Shown: positions 33,656 to 41,286 of the stretch, piece by piece
How positions within the stretch are numbered: the first letter of the stretch is position 1
Layout of the letters: the number at the start of each line of letters is the position of its first letter
From: Arthrobacter sp. Soil764
GTDB lineage: Bacteria > Actinomycetota > Actinomycetes > Actinomycetales > Micrococcaceae
Length of the DNA stretch: 64,000 nt
NCBI RefSeq assembly: GCF_001428075.1
Contig: NZ_LMSI01000025.1
Coordinates: forward strand, 67,330-131,329
Direction: 5' to 3'
Translations under genes and position numbers: made by a program
The notes under the pieces: generated by a model
Seen by the model: only the letters and a program-made list of their open reading frames with translations
What the model was told of the DNA's origin: nothing
Database searches by the model: none

Positions 33656-33661
33656 ATGCTA
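33656..33661 (-). promoter_or_regulatory. -10 element of the PLP decarboxylase gene, leaderless
   Basis: TAGCAT on the minus strand lies 6 nt before the ATG at 33649, fitting TANNNT with leaderless spacing. Confidence 0.5.
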
Positions 33662-33704
33662 CGCCGGGCCGGCGCCAGCCACGAGGAGCATTTTCCGGGG
33701 CGGA

Positions 33705-34499
33705 TCAGGCGAAGTTTTCCTGCCAGATGTCGTAGCCGAGCTTGACGATCAGGGCTGCAACGACCACCAGGAAAACAATCCGGACGAACTTGCTCCCCTG
33801 TTGCACGGCCGTGCGGGCGCCAAGGTAGCCGCCTGCCATGTTGGCTGCCCCCAGCAGCAGGCCGATGCCCCACAGGATGGACCCGTGCGGCAGGAAGAAC
33901 AGCAGGGCCCCGGCGTTGGTGGCCATGTTCACGATCTTTGCCTTGGCACTGGCCTCCAGGAACGCGTAACCCATGGCGGACACCAGGGCAATGACCAGGA
34001 AGGATCCTGTCCCCGGGCCGATGAGGCCGTCGTAGAAGCCGATCACGGCCCCGATGAGGCAGGCGACGACGTAATGCCTGTGGCCTTCATGGCGGAGCGC
34101 CGTCAGCTCACCAACGGTGGGCCTCAGCGCGGTGAAAAGCGCGACGGCGACGAGCGCCACCACGATGATGGGCTTGAAAACCCCGGCCGGCAGGGTGGCC
34201 GCCAGGCTGGCCCCGCCGAAACTTCCCGCCAGGGCTATCACCGCCATGGGCACGGCAGTCCGGAGGTCCGGCCCCACCCTCCGGTAGTAGGTGGCGGCAC
34301 TGGTCGCGGTCCCGAAAATGGAACCCATCTTGTTGGTGGCCAGCGCCTGGACGGGTGCGATGCCCGGAACCAGGAGCAGAGCTGGAAGCTGGATAAGTCC
34401 GCCGCCGCCCACCACCGCGTCAACCCATCCGGCTGCGAATCCAGCCACCACGATCAGGATGATGGTGGTGAGCTGGATCGATTCGAAGCCCGATATCAC
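33705..34499 (-). CDS. TauE/SafE-family membrane transporter
   Basis: The protein (264 aa) is a multi-pass protein of the sulfite exporter TauE/SafE family, with about seven or eight helices. It shows the repeated family pattern GFAAGWVDAVVGGGGLIQLP in its first half and GFYDGLIGPGTGSFLV in its second. These proteins carry small sulfur-containing or organic anions, and the real substrate is unknown. Its start overlaps the proS stop by 4 nt, so it is cotranscribed with proS. Confidence 0.9.
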   Translation of the reverse strand: MISGFESIQLTTIILIVVAGFAAGWVDAVVGGGGLIQLPALLLVPGIAPVQALATNKMGSIFGTATSAATYYRRVGPDLRTAVPMAVIALAGSFGGASLAATLPAGVFKPIIVVALVAVALFTALRPTVGELTALRHEGHRHYVVACLIGAVIGFYDGLIGPGTGSFLVIALVSAMGYAFLEASAKAKIVNMATNAGALLFFLPHGSILWGIGLLLGAANMAGGYLGARTAVQQGSKFVRIVFLVVVAALIVKLGYDIWQENFA

Positions 34500-36307
34500 T
34501 GGTTTCGTACGGCGTTGACCACGTAGTCCACGGCCTTATCGACCTCGATATTCTCGGCTTCACCGCTGCGGCGGTCCTTGATCTCCACCACACCGTCCAC
34601 CAGGCCGCGTCCTACGGCCAGGATGGTGGGCACGCCCACCAGTTCCGCGTCGCCGAACTTCACGCCCGGCGACACCTTGGGGCGGTCGTCGTAGATGACG
34701 GACAAGCCGGCGTCCTCAAGCTCTGCCGAGAGCTTCTCCGCGGCCTGGAAGATCTCATCACCACGGCCTACGGCCACCACGTGCACGTCGGCCGGGGCCA
34801 CCGTGCGGGGCCAGACCAGGCCGCGGTCATCATGGTTGGCCTCTGCCAGGGCGGCCACGGCGCGGGTCACGCCGACGCCGTAGGAGCCCATGGTGACCAC
34901 CACCTGCTTGCCGTTCTGGTCCAGCACCTTGAGGTCCAGGGCCTCTGCGTACTTGCGGCCGAGCTGGAAGATGTGGCCCATCTCGATGCCGCGGGCGGTT
35001 TCCAGGGGACCTGACCCGTCCGGGGAGGGGTCGCCGGCGCGCACTTCGGTGCATTCGATGACGCCGTCCCACGCGAAGTCGCGGCCGGCCACCAGGCCGA
35101 AGACGTGCTTGCCGGCCTCGTTGGCGCCGGTGATCCATGCTGTTCCGCTGACCACGCGCGGGTCCACGAGGTACAGCAGCTTGGTGGCGCTGTCGGAGCC
35201 CAGGAGCGGCTGGTCCAGGGAAAGCCCGGGGCCCAGGTAGCCCTTGACGATCAGCGGCTGCTTCTTCAGGTCCTCCTCGCCGGCCTGCTCGAGTCCAATC
35301 TCGCCCGCGATGGGCAGGAAGGCACCAATGTTTGCCTCCACCCGCTTGAGGTCCACTGCACGGTCCCCGGGAACGCCGATGACTACCAGCTGCCGCTCAC
35401 CGGTGGGCAGCGTGACGGCGAGGACCACGTTCTTGAGCGTGTCCGCGGCAGTCCAGGCGCCGCCGTCGGCCTCTGCCCGCGGGGCGATCTGGTTCGCGGC
35501 GGCAACCAGCGTCTCGATGGTGGGAGTGTCCGGGGTGTCCAGGACCTCTGCGGCCGGCGCATTGCTGAAGTCGATCTCGTCGGGGACCACCGTGGTGACG
35601 GCCTCGACGTTTGCTGCATAACCGCCCGCGGAGCGGACAAAGGTGTCCTCGCCGATCTCGGTGGGGAACAGGAATTCCTCGCTCCTGGACCCGCCCATGG
35701 CCCCCGCGGTGGCTGCAACGGGAACAACCTCAAGCCCCAGGCGTTCAAAGATCTTCAGGTAGGCGCCGCGGTGGGCTGCGTAGCTGGCGTCCAGGCCTGC
35801 GTCGTCGACGTCGAAGGAGTAGGAATCCTTCATGATGAATTCGCGGCCGCGGAGGAGCCCTGCCCGCGGGCGTGCCTCGTCACGGTACTTGTTCTGGATC
35901 TGGTACAGGCTCAGCGGAAGGTCCTTGTACGACGAGTACAGGTCCTTGACCAGGAGCGTGAACATCTCCTCATGCGTGGGTGCCAGCAGGTAGTCGGCAC
36001 CCTTGCGGTCCTGGAGCCGGAACAGGCCTTCACCGTACTCGGTCCAGCGGTTGGTGGCCTCGTAGGGCTCACGGGGCAGCAGGGCCGGGAAGTGGACTTC
36101 CTGCGCACCGATGGCAGCCATTTCCTCCCGGATGATTTCCTCGACCTTGCGCAGCACGCTCAGCCCCAGTGGAAGCCAGGTATAGATGCCCGGGGCCGCG
36201 CGGCGGATGTAGCCGGCGCGGACCAGGAGCTTGTGGCTGGCAACCTCGGCATCGACGGGATCTTCGCGCAGCGTGCGCAGGAACAGCTGGGACAGTCGTA
36301 GGACCAC
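34496..36307 (-). CDS. proS: Prolyl-tRNA synthetase, bacterial (ProS type 1)
   Basis: ProS charges tRNA-Pro. The protein (603 aa) has class II motif 1 (AAPGIYTWLPLG), motif 2 (RAGLLRGREFIMKDSYSFD), an editing insertion domain at roughly 220-410, motif 3 (GSYGVGVTRAVAALAE) and the anticodon-binding domain. The GTG at 36305-36307 gives the family opening VLRLSQLFLRTLREDP; an upstream TTG adds 16 unlike residues. TauE follows with a 4-nt overlap. Confidence 0.96.
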   Translation of the reverse strand: MVLRLSQLFLRTLREDPVDAEVASHKLLVRAGYIRRAAPGIYTWLPLGLSVLRKVEEIIREEMAAIGAQEVHFPALLPREPYEATNRWTEYGEGLFRLQDRKGADYLLAPTHEEMFTLLVKDLYSSYKDLPLSLYQIQNKYRDEARPRAGLLRGREFIMKDSYSFDVDDAGLDASYAAHRGAYLKIFERLGLEVVPVAATAGAMGGSRSEEFLFPTEIGEDTFVRSAGGYAANVEAVTTVVPDEIDFSNAPAAEVLDTPDTPTIETLVAAANQIAPRAEADGGAWTAADTLKNVVLAVTLPTGERQLVVIGVPGDRAVDLKRVEANIGAFLPIAGEIGLEQAGEEDLKKQPLIVKGYLGPGLSLDQPLLGSDSATKLLYLVDPRVVSGTAWITGANEAGKHVFGLVAGRDFAWDGVIECTEVRAGDPSPDGSGPLETARGIEMGHIFQLGRKYAEALDLKVLDQNGKQVVVTMGSYGVGVTRAVAALAEANHDDRGLVWPRTVAPADVHVVAVGRGDEIFQAAEKLSAELEDAGLSVIYDDRPKVSPGVKFGDAELVGVPTILAVGRGLVDGVVEIKDRRSGEAENIEVDKAVDYVVNAVRNQ

Positions 36308-36652
36308 GGGTGGTATCCGTTTCTGGGGAAGTGCTGGGTCAGCAGGGCCGGACAATTCGTCTGGGTACTAATCTACCGGCACACGGCCTGCGACATGGAC
36401 TGGCGTCACGGGCAGCCGCCGCGGACCTTCTTCAGGCCGGACACAGTAGGGCCACGCCCGGGAATACAAAGCCCCTGGCCCCCCAATAGGGCTGGTCATC
36501 GTATCCGGGCGTGGCCCGACGCCGTTATCGCCTAAGTACTGGTGAGGACTGGTGAGACCGCCCACCCCACTTCCAGCGCAGCTAGATCGAACTTATGTGA
36601 TCGTGAACACGTTTGACAAGTGTTTTTACTTTAAGACCCACCCACCGGATGG
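36308..36652. other. 345-bp gene-free stretch upstream of proS
   Basis: No plausible gene was found here. It holds a possible proS -10 box TAGATT on the minus strand at 36370-36375, which implies a leader of about 55 nt, and a large palindrome at 36449-36517. An A/T-richer part near 36590-36645 lies just downstream of the lipoprotein gene. Confidence 0.5.
36449..36517. repeat. 69-bp palindrome with 13-bp perfect arms
   Basis: GGGCCACGCCCGG (36449-36461) and its exact reverse complement (36505-36517) flank a further ATAC/GTAT pair and an inner AGCCC/GGGCT pair. It may end the lipoprotein transcript or shape the proS leader. No T-run follows. Confidence 0.65.
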
Positions 36653-37423
36653 TTATTGGACCTGCGCGGCAGCGGAGTCCAGCAGCGCACCTGCCCGCCG
36701 GACGGCGTCGGCCCCGCTGTCACCGCCGGCTGCCACCGAGGTAATCAGCATGCCGTGGTGGACCACCTGCGCCCTGACTATGGACTGCGTGCTGCCGTCC
36801 GGCAACGCGGTATCGGTGCGGTAGGCGATGGCGCCGGGCAGCCCGCTGGCCCCCTCCACCGGCGTGATGGTGACTGCCACGGTGATGCCCGAGGCCGTCA
36901 TGGTCATGGAGGAGCACTTCGCCAACTGCCCCGAGTCGGAAACCTGGGCAAGGGCGCTCTGGTCCAGTCCCGCCACCAGCGACAATGCCGCCATCGCGCC
37001 GGTAGCGGAGTCCGTGCTCATGCCGATCGCCATGGTTGCATCCTCCACCGAGGGCACCGTGCTTGCGGCAGCGAGTTCCTGGCATTCCGCCGGTTCGACG
37101 CTGATGGAGGAGATCATGGCCTTGGTTTCCTCCAGCGCCGCGGCGATGTCACCGCTGGGCAGGACGGAAAGCCTGCGGTCGGCATCGTCACGCACCTGTC
37201 CCACGATGGCAGCGAGTTCGCCACTGGTGTACGCCTTGGCCGTGGGAGTGGGGGTGGGAGTGGGCGTTGCTGTTGGCGCGGGGGCTGCCGTCGAAGTTTG
37301 GGCCGTAGCAAGCGGGACAGCCGAAGATTCCGCAGCGGGAGGCGCTCCCGACCCGCCGCAGGCAGAAACCGTTATGGCCAGCAGGGCCAAAGCCCCGAAA
37401 GTTCCCAGCACGGACGTCTTCAA
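36653..37423 (-). CDS. Lipoprotein of unknown function
   Basis: The protein (256 aa) has a signal peptide with lipobox ITVSAC and the lipidated Cys22, then an Ala/Pro/Thr linker with PTPTPTPT near residue 55. A globular domain of about 180 residues follows, with two more cysteines (in AECQEL and AKCSSM) that may pair. I do not recognise the domain. The start is TTG at 37421-37423, chosen because GGGGGA lies 5 nt before it; a TTG 12 nt upstream is the alternative. It is probably a sorted surface lipoprotein of the cell envelope. Confidence 0.78.
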   Translation of the reverse strand: MKTSVLGTFGALALLAITVSACGGSGAPPAAESSAVPLATAQTSTAAPAPTATPTPTPTPTAKAYTSGELAAIVGQVRDDADRRLSVLPSGDIAAALEETKAMISSISVEPAECQELAAASTVPSVEDATMAIGMSTDSATGAMAALSLVAGLDQSALAQVSDSGQLAKCSSMTMTASGITVAVTITPVEGASGLPGAIAYRTDTALPDGSTQSIVRAQVVHHGMLITSVAAGGDSGADAVRRAGALLDSAAAQVQ

Positions 37424-37463
37424 TTTTTCCCCCAATATTCAGCTGGCCGCGGCCTCTGCCCGG

Positions 37464-38363
37464 CTAGAAAAGAACTGTAGCGAACGTCCCCACCTGGCGG
37501 AAGCCAACACGTTCGTAGGTGGATCTGGCCCGGGTGTTGAAGCCGTTCACGTAGAGGCTGGTCACCGGGGCGATCTGCCGGGCCTTTTCCACCACAGCGG
37601 ACATGTAGCCGGCGCTCAGCCCTTGGCCGCGGAAGATCGGGTTCATCCAGACACCCTGGACCTGGGTGACGTCGTCGGTGACTGCGCCGAGCTCAGCTTT
37701 GAACACCACTTCGCCGGCGTTGTTGAGGTGGACCAGGGAGTGCCCCTGCCTGATGAGGCCCTCCACCCGGCGGCTGTAGAACTCCCTGCCGCCCAGGTAG
37801 GGCGAATACCCCACTTCTTCCTCGAACATGGCGGCGCAGGCGGGAAGGATGCGGTCGAAGTCGGCGAGGTTCCCTGGCTCCAGGCCCCGGTTGGGCTGGA
37901 CCAGGGGCGGTCCGTCAATGATCATTAGTGGCTGGTCGGCCCGGACCTCGTGCGCACGGTGCCCCAACTCCGCAAGTTCGGCGTTAAGTGCCAGCACAGC
38001 TGCGGCGGGGCCAAAGGCGGATGCATACCGGCGGCCGGAACTGTTTGCGGCCTCCGCCACCAGGGGGGCCAGGGCGGGATCGAGCTGGACCGGAACCAGG
38101 TTGGCTCCGGCCCAGCAGGCACCTGTCAGGATGCCGTCGTCAAAAACTCCGATGACACCCGCACCACCACTGGTGGGCGCTGCGGTCCCCGTGGCACGCA
38201 GGTGGGCCAGGATGAAGACGTTGGCTACCGGGTCCTGCCGGGCCAGCAATAACAGCGCGGGGGTATCCTGGGCGTCCAGTGTGCGGACAGAAAGCCCCGC
38301 CGGGTCTGGAGCGTCCCTACGAGACGCTAACCACGGGGCTACCCTTGACAGCATCTTCGCCAT
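37464..38363 (-). CDS. GNAT acetyltransferase with DUF4081 domain
   Basis: The protein (299 aa) has an N-terminal DUF4081-type region and a C-terminal GNAT domain. The GNAT acetyl-CoA site is GVWMNPIFRGQGLSAGYMSA, and a YVNGFNTRARSTYERVGF segment follows, as in many N-acetyltransferases. The acceptor is unknown. It overlaps the end of ispG by 47 nt, so it is coupled to it; ATG 38354 is a second possible start. The ispG - GNAT - proS order is common in actinobacteria. Confidence 0.88.
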   Translation of the reverse strand: MAKMLSRVAPWLASRRDAPDPAGLSVRTLDAQDTPALLLLARQDPVANVFILAHLRATGTAAPTSGGAGVIGVFDDGILTGACWAGANLVPVQLDPALAPLVAEAANSSGRRYASAFGPAAAVLALNAELAELGHRAHEVRADQPLMIIDGPPLVQPNRGLEPGNLADFDRILPACAAMFEEEVGYSPYLGGREFYSRRVEGLIRQGHSLVHLNNAGEVVFKAELGAVTDDVTQVQGVWMNPIFRGQGLSAGYMSAVVEKARQIAPVTSLYVNGFNTRARSTYERVGFRQVGTFATVLF

Positions 38364-39483
38364 CGGCCTCCCCCATCTCTTCCGCGATACGCATAGCCTC
38401 TTCGATCAGTGTCTCAACAATTGCGCTCTCGGGAACAGTCTTGATGACCTCGCCCTTAACGAAGATCTGGCCCTTGCCGTTGCCTGATGCGACACCGAGG
38501 TCGGCCTCGCGGGCCTCGCCGGGTCCATTGACAACACAGCCCATAACCGCCACGCGGAGAGGGATCTCCATCCCTTCGAGCCCGGCGGTGACCTGCTCAG
38601 CCAGAGTGTACACGTCAACCTGGGCACGGCCGCAGGAAGGGCAGGACACGATTTCCAGCTTCCGGGGCCGCAGGTTCAGCGACTGGAGGATCTGGTTGCC
38701 TACCTTGATCTCCTCCACCGGCGGCGCGGAGAGGGACACCCGGATGGTGTCACCGATCCCGCGGGACAGGAGCGCACCGAAGGCGGTGGCGGACTTGATG
38801 GTGCCCTGGAACGCAGGCCCTGCCTCGGTGACGCCGAGGTGCAGCGGCCAGTCACCCTTTTCCGCGAGCATCTCGTAGGCCGCCACCATGATCACGGGGT
38901 CGTTGTGCTTCACCGAGATCTTGAAGTCGTGGAAGCCGTGCTCCTCGAAAAGCGAAGCTTCCCAGACGGCGGATTCAACCAGCGCTTCGGGCGTGGCCTT
39001 GCCGTACTTCTTGAGGATGCCCGGTTCAAGGGAGCCGGCGTTGACGCCGATGCGGATGGAGGTGCCGTGGTCCTTTGCGGCGGCGGCGATCTCCTTTACC
39101 TGGTCATCGAATTTGCGGATGTTTCCAGGGTTTACGCGCACGGCAGCGCAGCCGGCTTCGATGGCCGCGAAGACATACTTGGGCTGGAAGTGGATGTCCG
39201 CGATGACCGGGATCTGGGACTTCCGGGCGATGATGGGCAGCGCCTCCGCATCGTCAGCAGAGGGGCAGGCGACGCGGACAATGTCGCAGCCGGACGCCGT
39301 GAGTTCGGCGATTTGCTGCAGCGTGGCATTGATGTCCGTGGTGGGCGTGGTGGTCATGGACTGCACGCTGATGGGGAAATCAGATCCAACGCCAACCGAG
39401 CCGACTTTGATCTGGCGCGTCTTGCGGCGGGGGGCAAGGACGGGCGGTGGTGCTGACGGCATTCCCAGGCTGACCGAGGTCAC
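38317..39483 (-). CDS. ispG: 4-hydroxy-3-methylbut-2-enyl diphosphate synthase IspG
   Basis: IspG is the iron-sulfur enzyme of the non-mevalonate isoprenoid pathway that makes HMBPP. The protein (388 aa) has the N-terminal TIM-barrel motifs (SMTTTPTTDINAT, ADIHFQPKYV) and the cluster cysteines in SCPSCGRAQVD and MGCVVNGPGEA. The start is GTG at 39481-39483 with AAGGAG 6 nt upstream. The pathway enzyme dxr and the protease rseP lie upstream on the same strand, the usual actinobacterial order, here broken by three extra genes. Confidence 0.96.
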   Translation of the reverse strand: MTSVSLGMPSAPPPVLAPRRKTRQIKVGSVGVGSDFPISVQSMTTTPTTDINATLQQIAELTASGCDIVRVACPSADDAEALPIIARKSQIPVIADIHFQPKYVFAAIEAGCAAVRVNPGNIRKFDDQVKEIAAAAKDHGTSIRIGVNAGSLEPGILKKYGKATPEALVESAVWEASLFEEHGFHDFKISVKHNDPVIMVAAYEMLAEKGDWPLHLGVTEAGPAFQGTIKSATAFGALLSRGIGDTIRVSLSAPPVEEIKVGNQILQSLNLRPRKLEIVSCPSCGRAQVDVYTLAEQVTAGLEGMEIPLRVAVMGCVVNGPGEAREADLGVASGNGKGQIFVKGEVIKTVPESAIVETLIEEAMRIAEEMGEADGEDAVKGSPVVSVS

Positions 39484-39517
39484 GTGGACTCCTTGAGTTG
39501 AAAGGGTGAAAAGGCGG

Positions 39518-39811
39518 CTACGCGGCAAGCCCGGCCAGCATGCCGGTTACCGGAGACCATTCGGTGATGCGGGTTCCGGCAATCACGCCGGCTGCGGCGA
39601 ACGGGTCCTGCTTGAGGATCGAGTTGAGGGCGGCTTCATCCGATGCAGCGAAGATCAACAGGGCACCCGCACCGTCGCCGTAGGGTCCGCTGGCCACGAT
39701 GACGCCGTCCTGCGCCAGGCTGCCCGTCCACTCCCGGTGTGCGGGGCGGACCTCATTGCGGGTTTCGGTGGAGTTGGCGGCATAAACGTACTCAACGGCA
39801 AAAACTGTCAT
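39518..39811 (-). CDS. YciI family protein
   Basis: The protein (97 aa) has the YciI fold pattern: RPAHREWTGSLAQDGVIVASGP with the conserved histidine, then GALLIFAASDEAALNSILKQDPF. Family members are small dimeric alpha/beta-barrel proteins of mostly unknown activity. The ATG at 39809-39811 is preceded by a leaderless-type -10 box. It lies between ispG and a small membrane gene on the same strand. Confidence 0.85.
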   Translation of the reverse strand: MTVFAVEYVYAANSTETRNEVRPAHREWTGSLAQDGVIVASGPYGDGAGALLIFAASDEAALNSILKQDPFAAAGVIAGTRITEWSPVTGMLAGLAA

Positions 39812-39817
39812 ACCGCT

Positions 39818-39823
39818 ACCCTA
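39818..39823 (-). promoter_or_regulatory. -10 element of the YciI gene, leaderless
   Basis: TAGGGT on the minus strand lies 6 nt before the ATG at 39811, fitting TANNNT with leaderless spacing. If real, transcripts from here could also read into ispG, 34 nt downstream. Confidence 0.5.
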
Positions 39824-39891
39824 TCGCCATGGCTGGCGTGGTACCGTACCCATGCTCCATGCAGGAAAAGCGCCGGCGCAAGGACGGAGCT

Positions 39892-40410
39892 TCAGCGCAG
39901 GAAGAGGACTTTCACCGCGGCAGCGGTTCCGGCAGCCCAGAGCATGGAGGTGAGGGTCCCGATGATGAAGCGCTCAGCGGCCACGGGCGTCTCCTTCAGC
40001 TCGGCGAACCTGCCCAGGCCCTTGATGGCGACAATGTAGGCAATAGCCACAGGCTGGCCGGTCAGGATGGCGAGGCACACCCCCAGCCGCTCCAGCACCC
40101 CGATGATGGCCCCACCGCGCAGGATGCGCTGGCTGGGCAGGGCGGGTCCGGCCCCCGGCCCGTCCGACGCCGGTACGGCGGGAGGGGCGCTCAGCTCACC
40201 GTCCACGGCCTGGCCGGCTGCGCCCCCGGAAGGATCGTCCACGGTGACGTCAGCTGAGGGGTCAAGTTCTGTCCGGCGGGCCTCCTCCGCAGCCTTGACA
40301 GCGTCCGCTTTGTCATCGATGGTCCGGGCCAGCTTGAACACCAGCGCGGTGACGGGCCAGCCGGCGAAGCCTGCCACCACCAGCGCCACTGCCACCCAAA
40401 GTGCGGTCAC
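39892..40410 (-). CDS. Two-part membrane protein next to a SatD-like gene
   Basis: The protein (172 aa) has an N-terminal membrane helix (VAVALVVAGFAGWPVTALVF) and a polar middle of about 60 residues rich in Ala, Gly, Pro and Asp. Two further hydrophobic helices follow near the C-terminus, around an Arg/Lys-rich turn. I recognise no family. The start is GTG at 40408-40410 with AAGGAG upstream. It lies 64 nt downstream of the SatD-like gene and probably shares its transcript. Confidence 0.72.
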   Translation of the reverse strand: MTALWVAVALVVAGFAGWPVTALVFKLARTIDDKADAVKAAEEARRTELDPSADVTVDDPSGGAAGQAVDGELSAPPAVPASDGPGAGPALPSQRILRGGAIIGVLERLGVCLAILTGQPVAIAYIVAIKGLGRFAELKETPVAAERFIIGTLTSMLWAAGTAAAVKVLFLR

Positions 40411-40474
40411 CTGTCTCCTTCATTGGGGTCGTCGTCAATCCGGCCATCCTGCTCCTTCAGGGGGCTGGACCTTT

Positions 40475-41209
40475 TCATGCCCGGCCATCCTTGAGCGCCC
40501 GGCCATCCTTGACTGCCTGGGCAACCTGGGTGTCGGCAAAACCAAGAAGCATGGAAGCGGCCGGCCTGGCTGCCCATTCTTCCTGCCAGGCGGCCCGAAG
40601 CACGGTGCGGCTCACCGACTGCTCCGAGATTCCAAGTTCACGGGCCACCTGCTTCTGGCTTCCGTGCCGGCCCGCCCCCTGCCCGCCCGTACCCAGGCGG
40701 CGCAGGGCATCGACAACCCGCCACTGGGCTTCCGTCCGGTCCTGGACAAGCCGGCCGAGCAACCGAAGAACCGCCTCCGCATTGGCGCACGCCTGCACCC
40801 CTTCCCCCGCAGGTCCGCCCGCAGGGATTCCCCCGCGGGTTTCCCCTGCCATGATGCCGGCCATCACTGACAGCGGCACCTGGGAGCCGGCGCCTTTGGC
40901 TATTTCCACCGCCTTGCGGGCGGCAACAAAAGCAGTTCCGGTCCCTTCGCGCGGACTGGCACCCGGTGGCAGGGACACGCTTCCGACGCCGATTCCCACG
41001 TACCAGCGGCCTTCGCGGAGGGCGTGCAGGGCGATCTCCACCACCGTGGAAGGGTCCCGCACCACCCCCTGCACTTCGTCGCCGACTGACCGGTCGAATA
41101 CCGGGTGTCCGGATTGGGGAAGTTCGAGGCGCGAAACCTGCCCGAGCAACGCCGGAACCCGGTCCTGGTCGCCAGTGCTCCCGCGCTGGTCGATGGTCAT
41201 GACGAACAT
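40475..41209 (-). CDS. SatD-like protein with C-terminal helix-turn-helix
   Basis: The protein (244 aa) has an N-terminal SatD-type region (FVMTIDQRGS, RSVGDEVQGVV, RWYVGIGVGSV). A C-terminal segment reads KQVARELGISEQSVSRTVL, a helix-turn-helix similar to SatD family ends. The family is named after a streptococcal acid/SAT-region gene and has no firm function. The final residues repeat (ALKDGR twice) because of an 18-bp tandem repeat. A full -35/-10 pair and leaderless spacing fix the ATG at 41207-41209. Confidence 0.75.
   Translation of the reverse strand: MFVMTIDQRGSTGDQDRVPALLGQVSRLELPQSGHPVFDRSVGDEVQGVVRDPSTVVEIALHALREGRWYVGIGVGSVSLPPGASPREGTGTAFVAARKAVEIAKGAGSQVPLSVMAGIMAGETRGGIPAGGPAGEGVQACANAEAVLRLLGRLVQDRTEAQWRVVDALRRLGTGGQGAGRHGSQKQVARELGISEQSVSRTVLRAAWQEEWAARPAASMLLGFADTQVAQAVKDGRALKDGRA
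40479..40512. repeat. 18-bp tandem repeat at the 3' end of the SatD-like gene
   Basis: A unit containing GCCCGGCCATCCTTGA occurs twice in tandem (40479-40496 and 40497-40512), with a third degenerate copy near 40439. It changes the last residues of the protein to a repeated KDGRAL. It is near the stop codon and could vary between strains. Confidence 0.65.
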
Positions 41210-41215
41210 TCATCA

Positions 41216-41244
41216 ACCATAGGCGGTTGAGAGCAGATGATCAA
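41216..41244 (-). promoter_or_regulatory. Promoter of the SatD-like gene, leaderless
   Basis: On the minus strand TTGATC (41239-41244) and TATGGT (41216-41221) are separated by exactly 17 nt, a good -35/-10 pair. The -10 box ends 6 nt before the ATG at 41209, so transcription starts at the start codon. Confidence 0.65.
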
Positions 41245-41252
41245 TCACATTT

Positions 41253-41274
41253 GGCTGATTTTCCGGAGTCAGCC
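41253..41274 (-). terminator. Small hairpin after rseP
   Basis: GGCTGA and TCAGCC form a 6-bp stem between the rseP stop and the SatD-like promoter. The following sequence is only slightly T-rich. Confidence 0.3.
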
Positions 41275-41286
41275 GATATGGAATCC

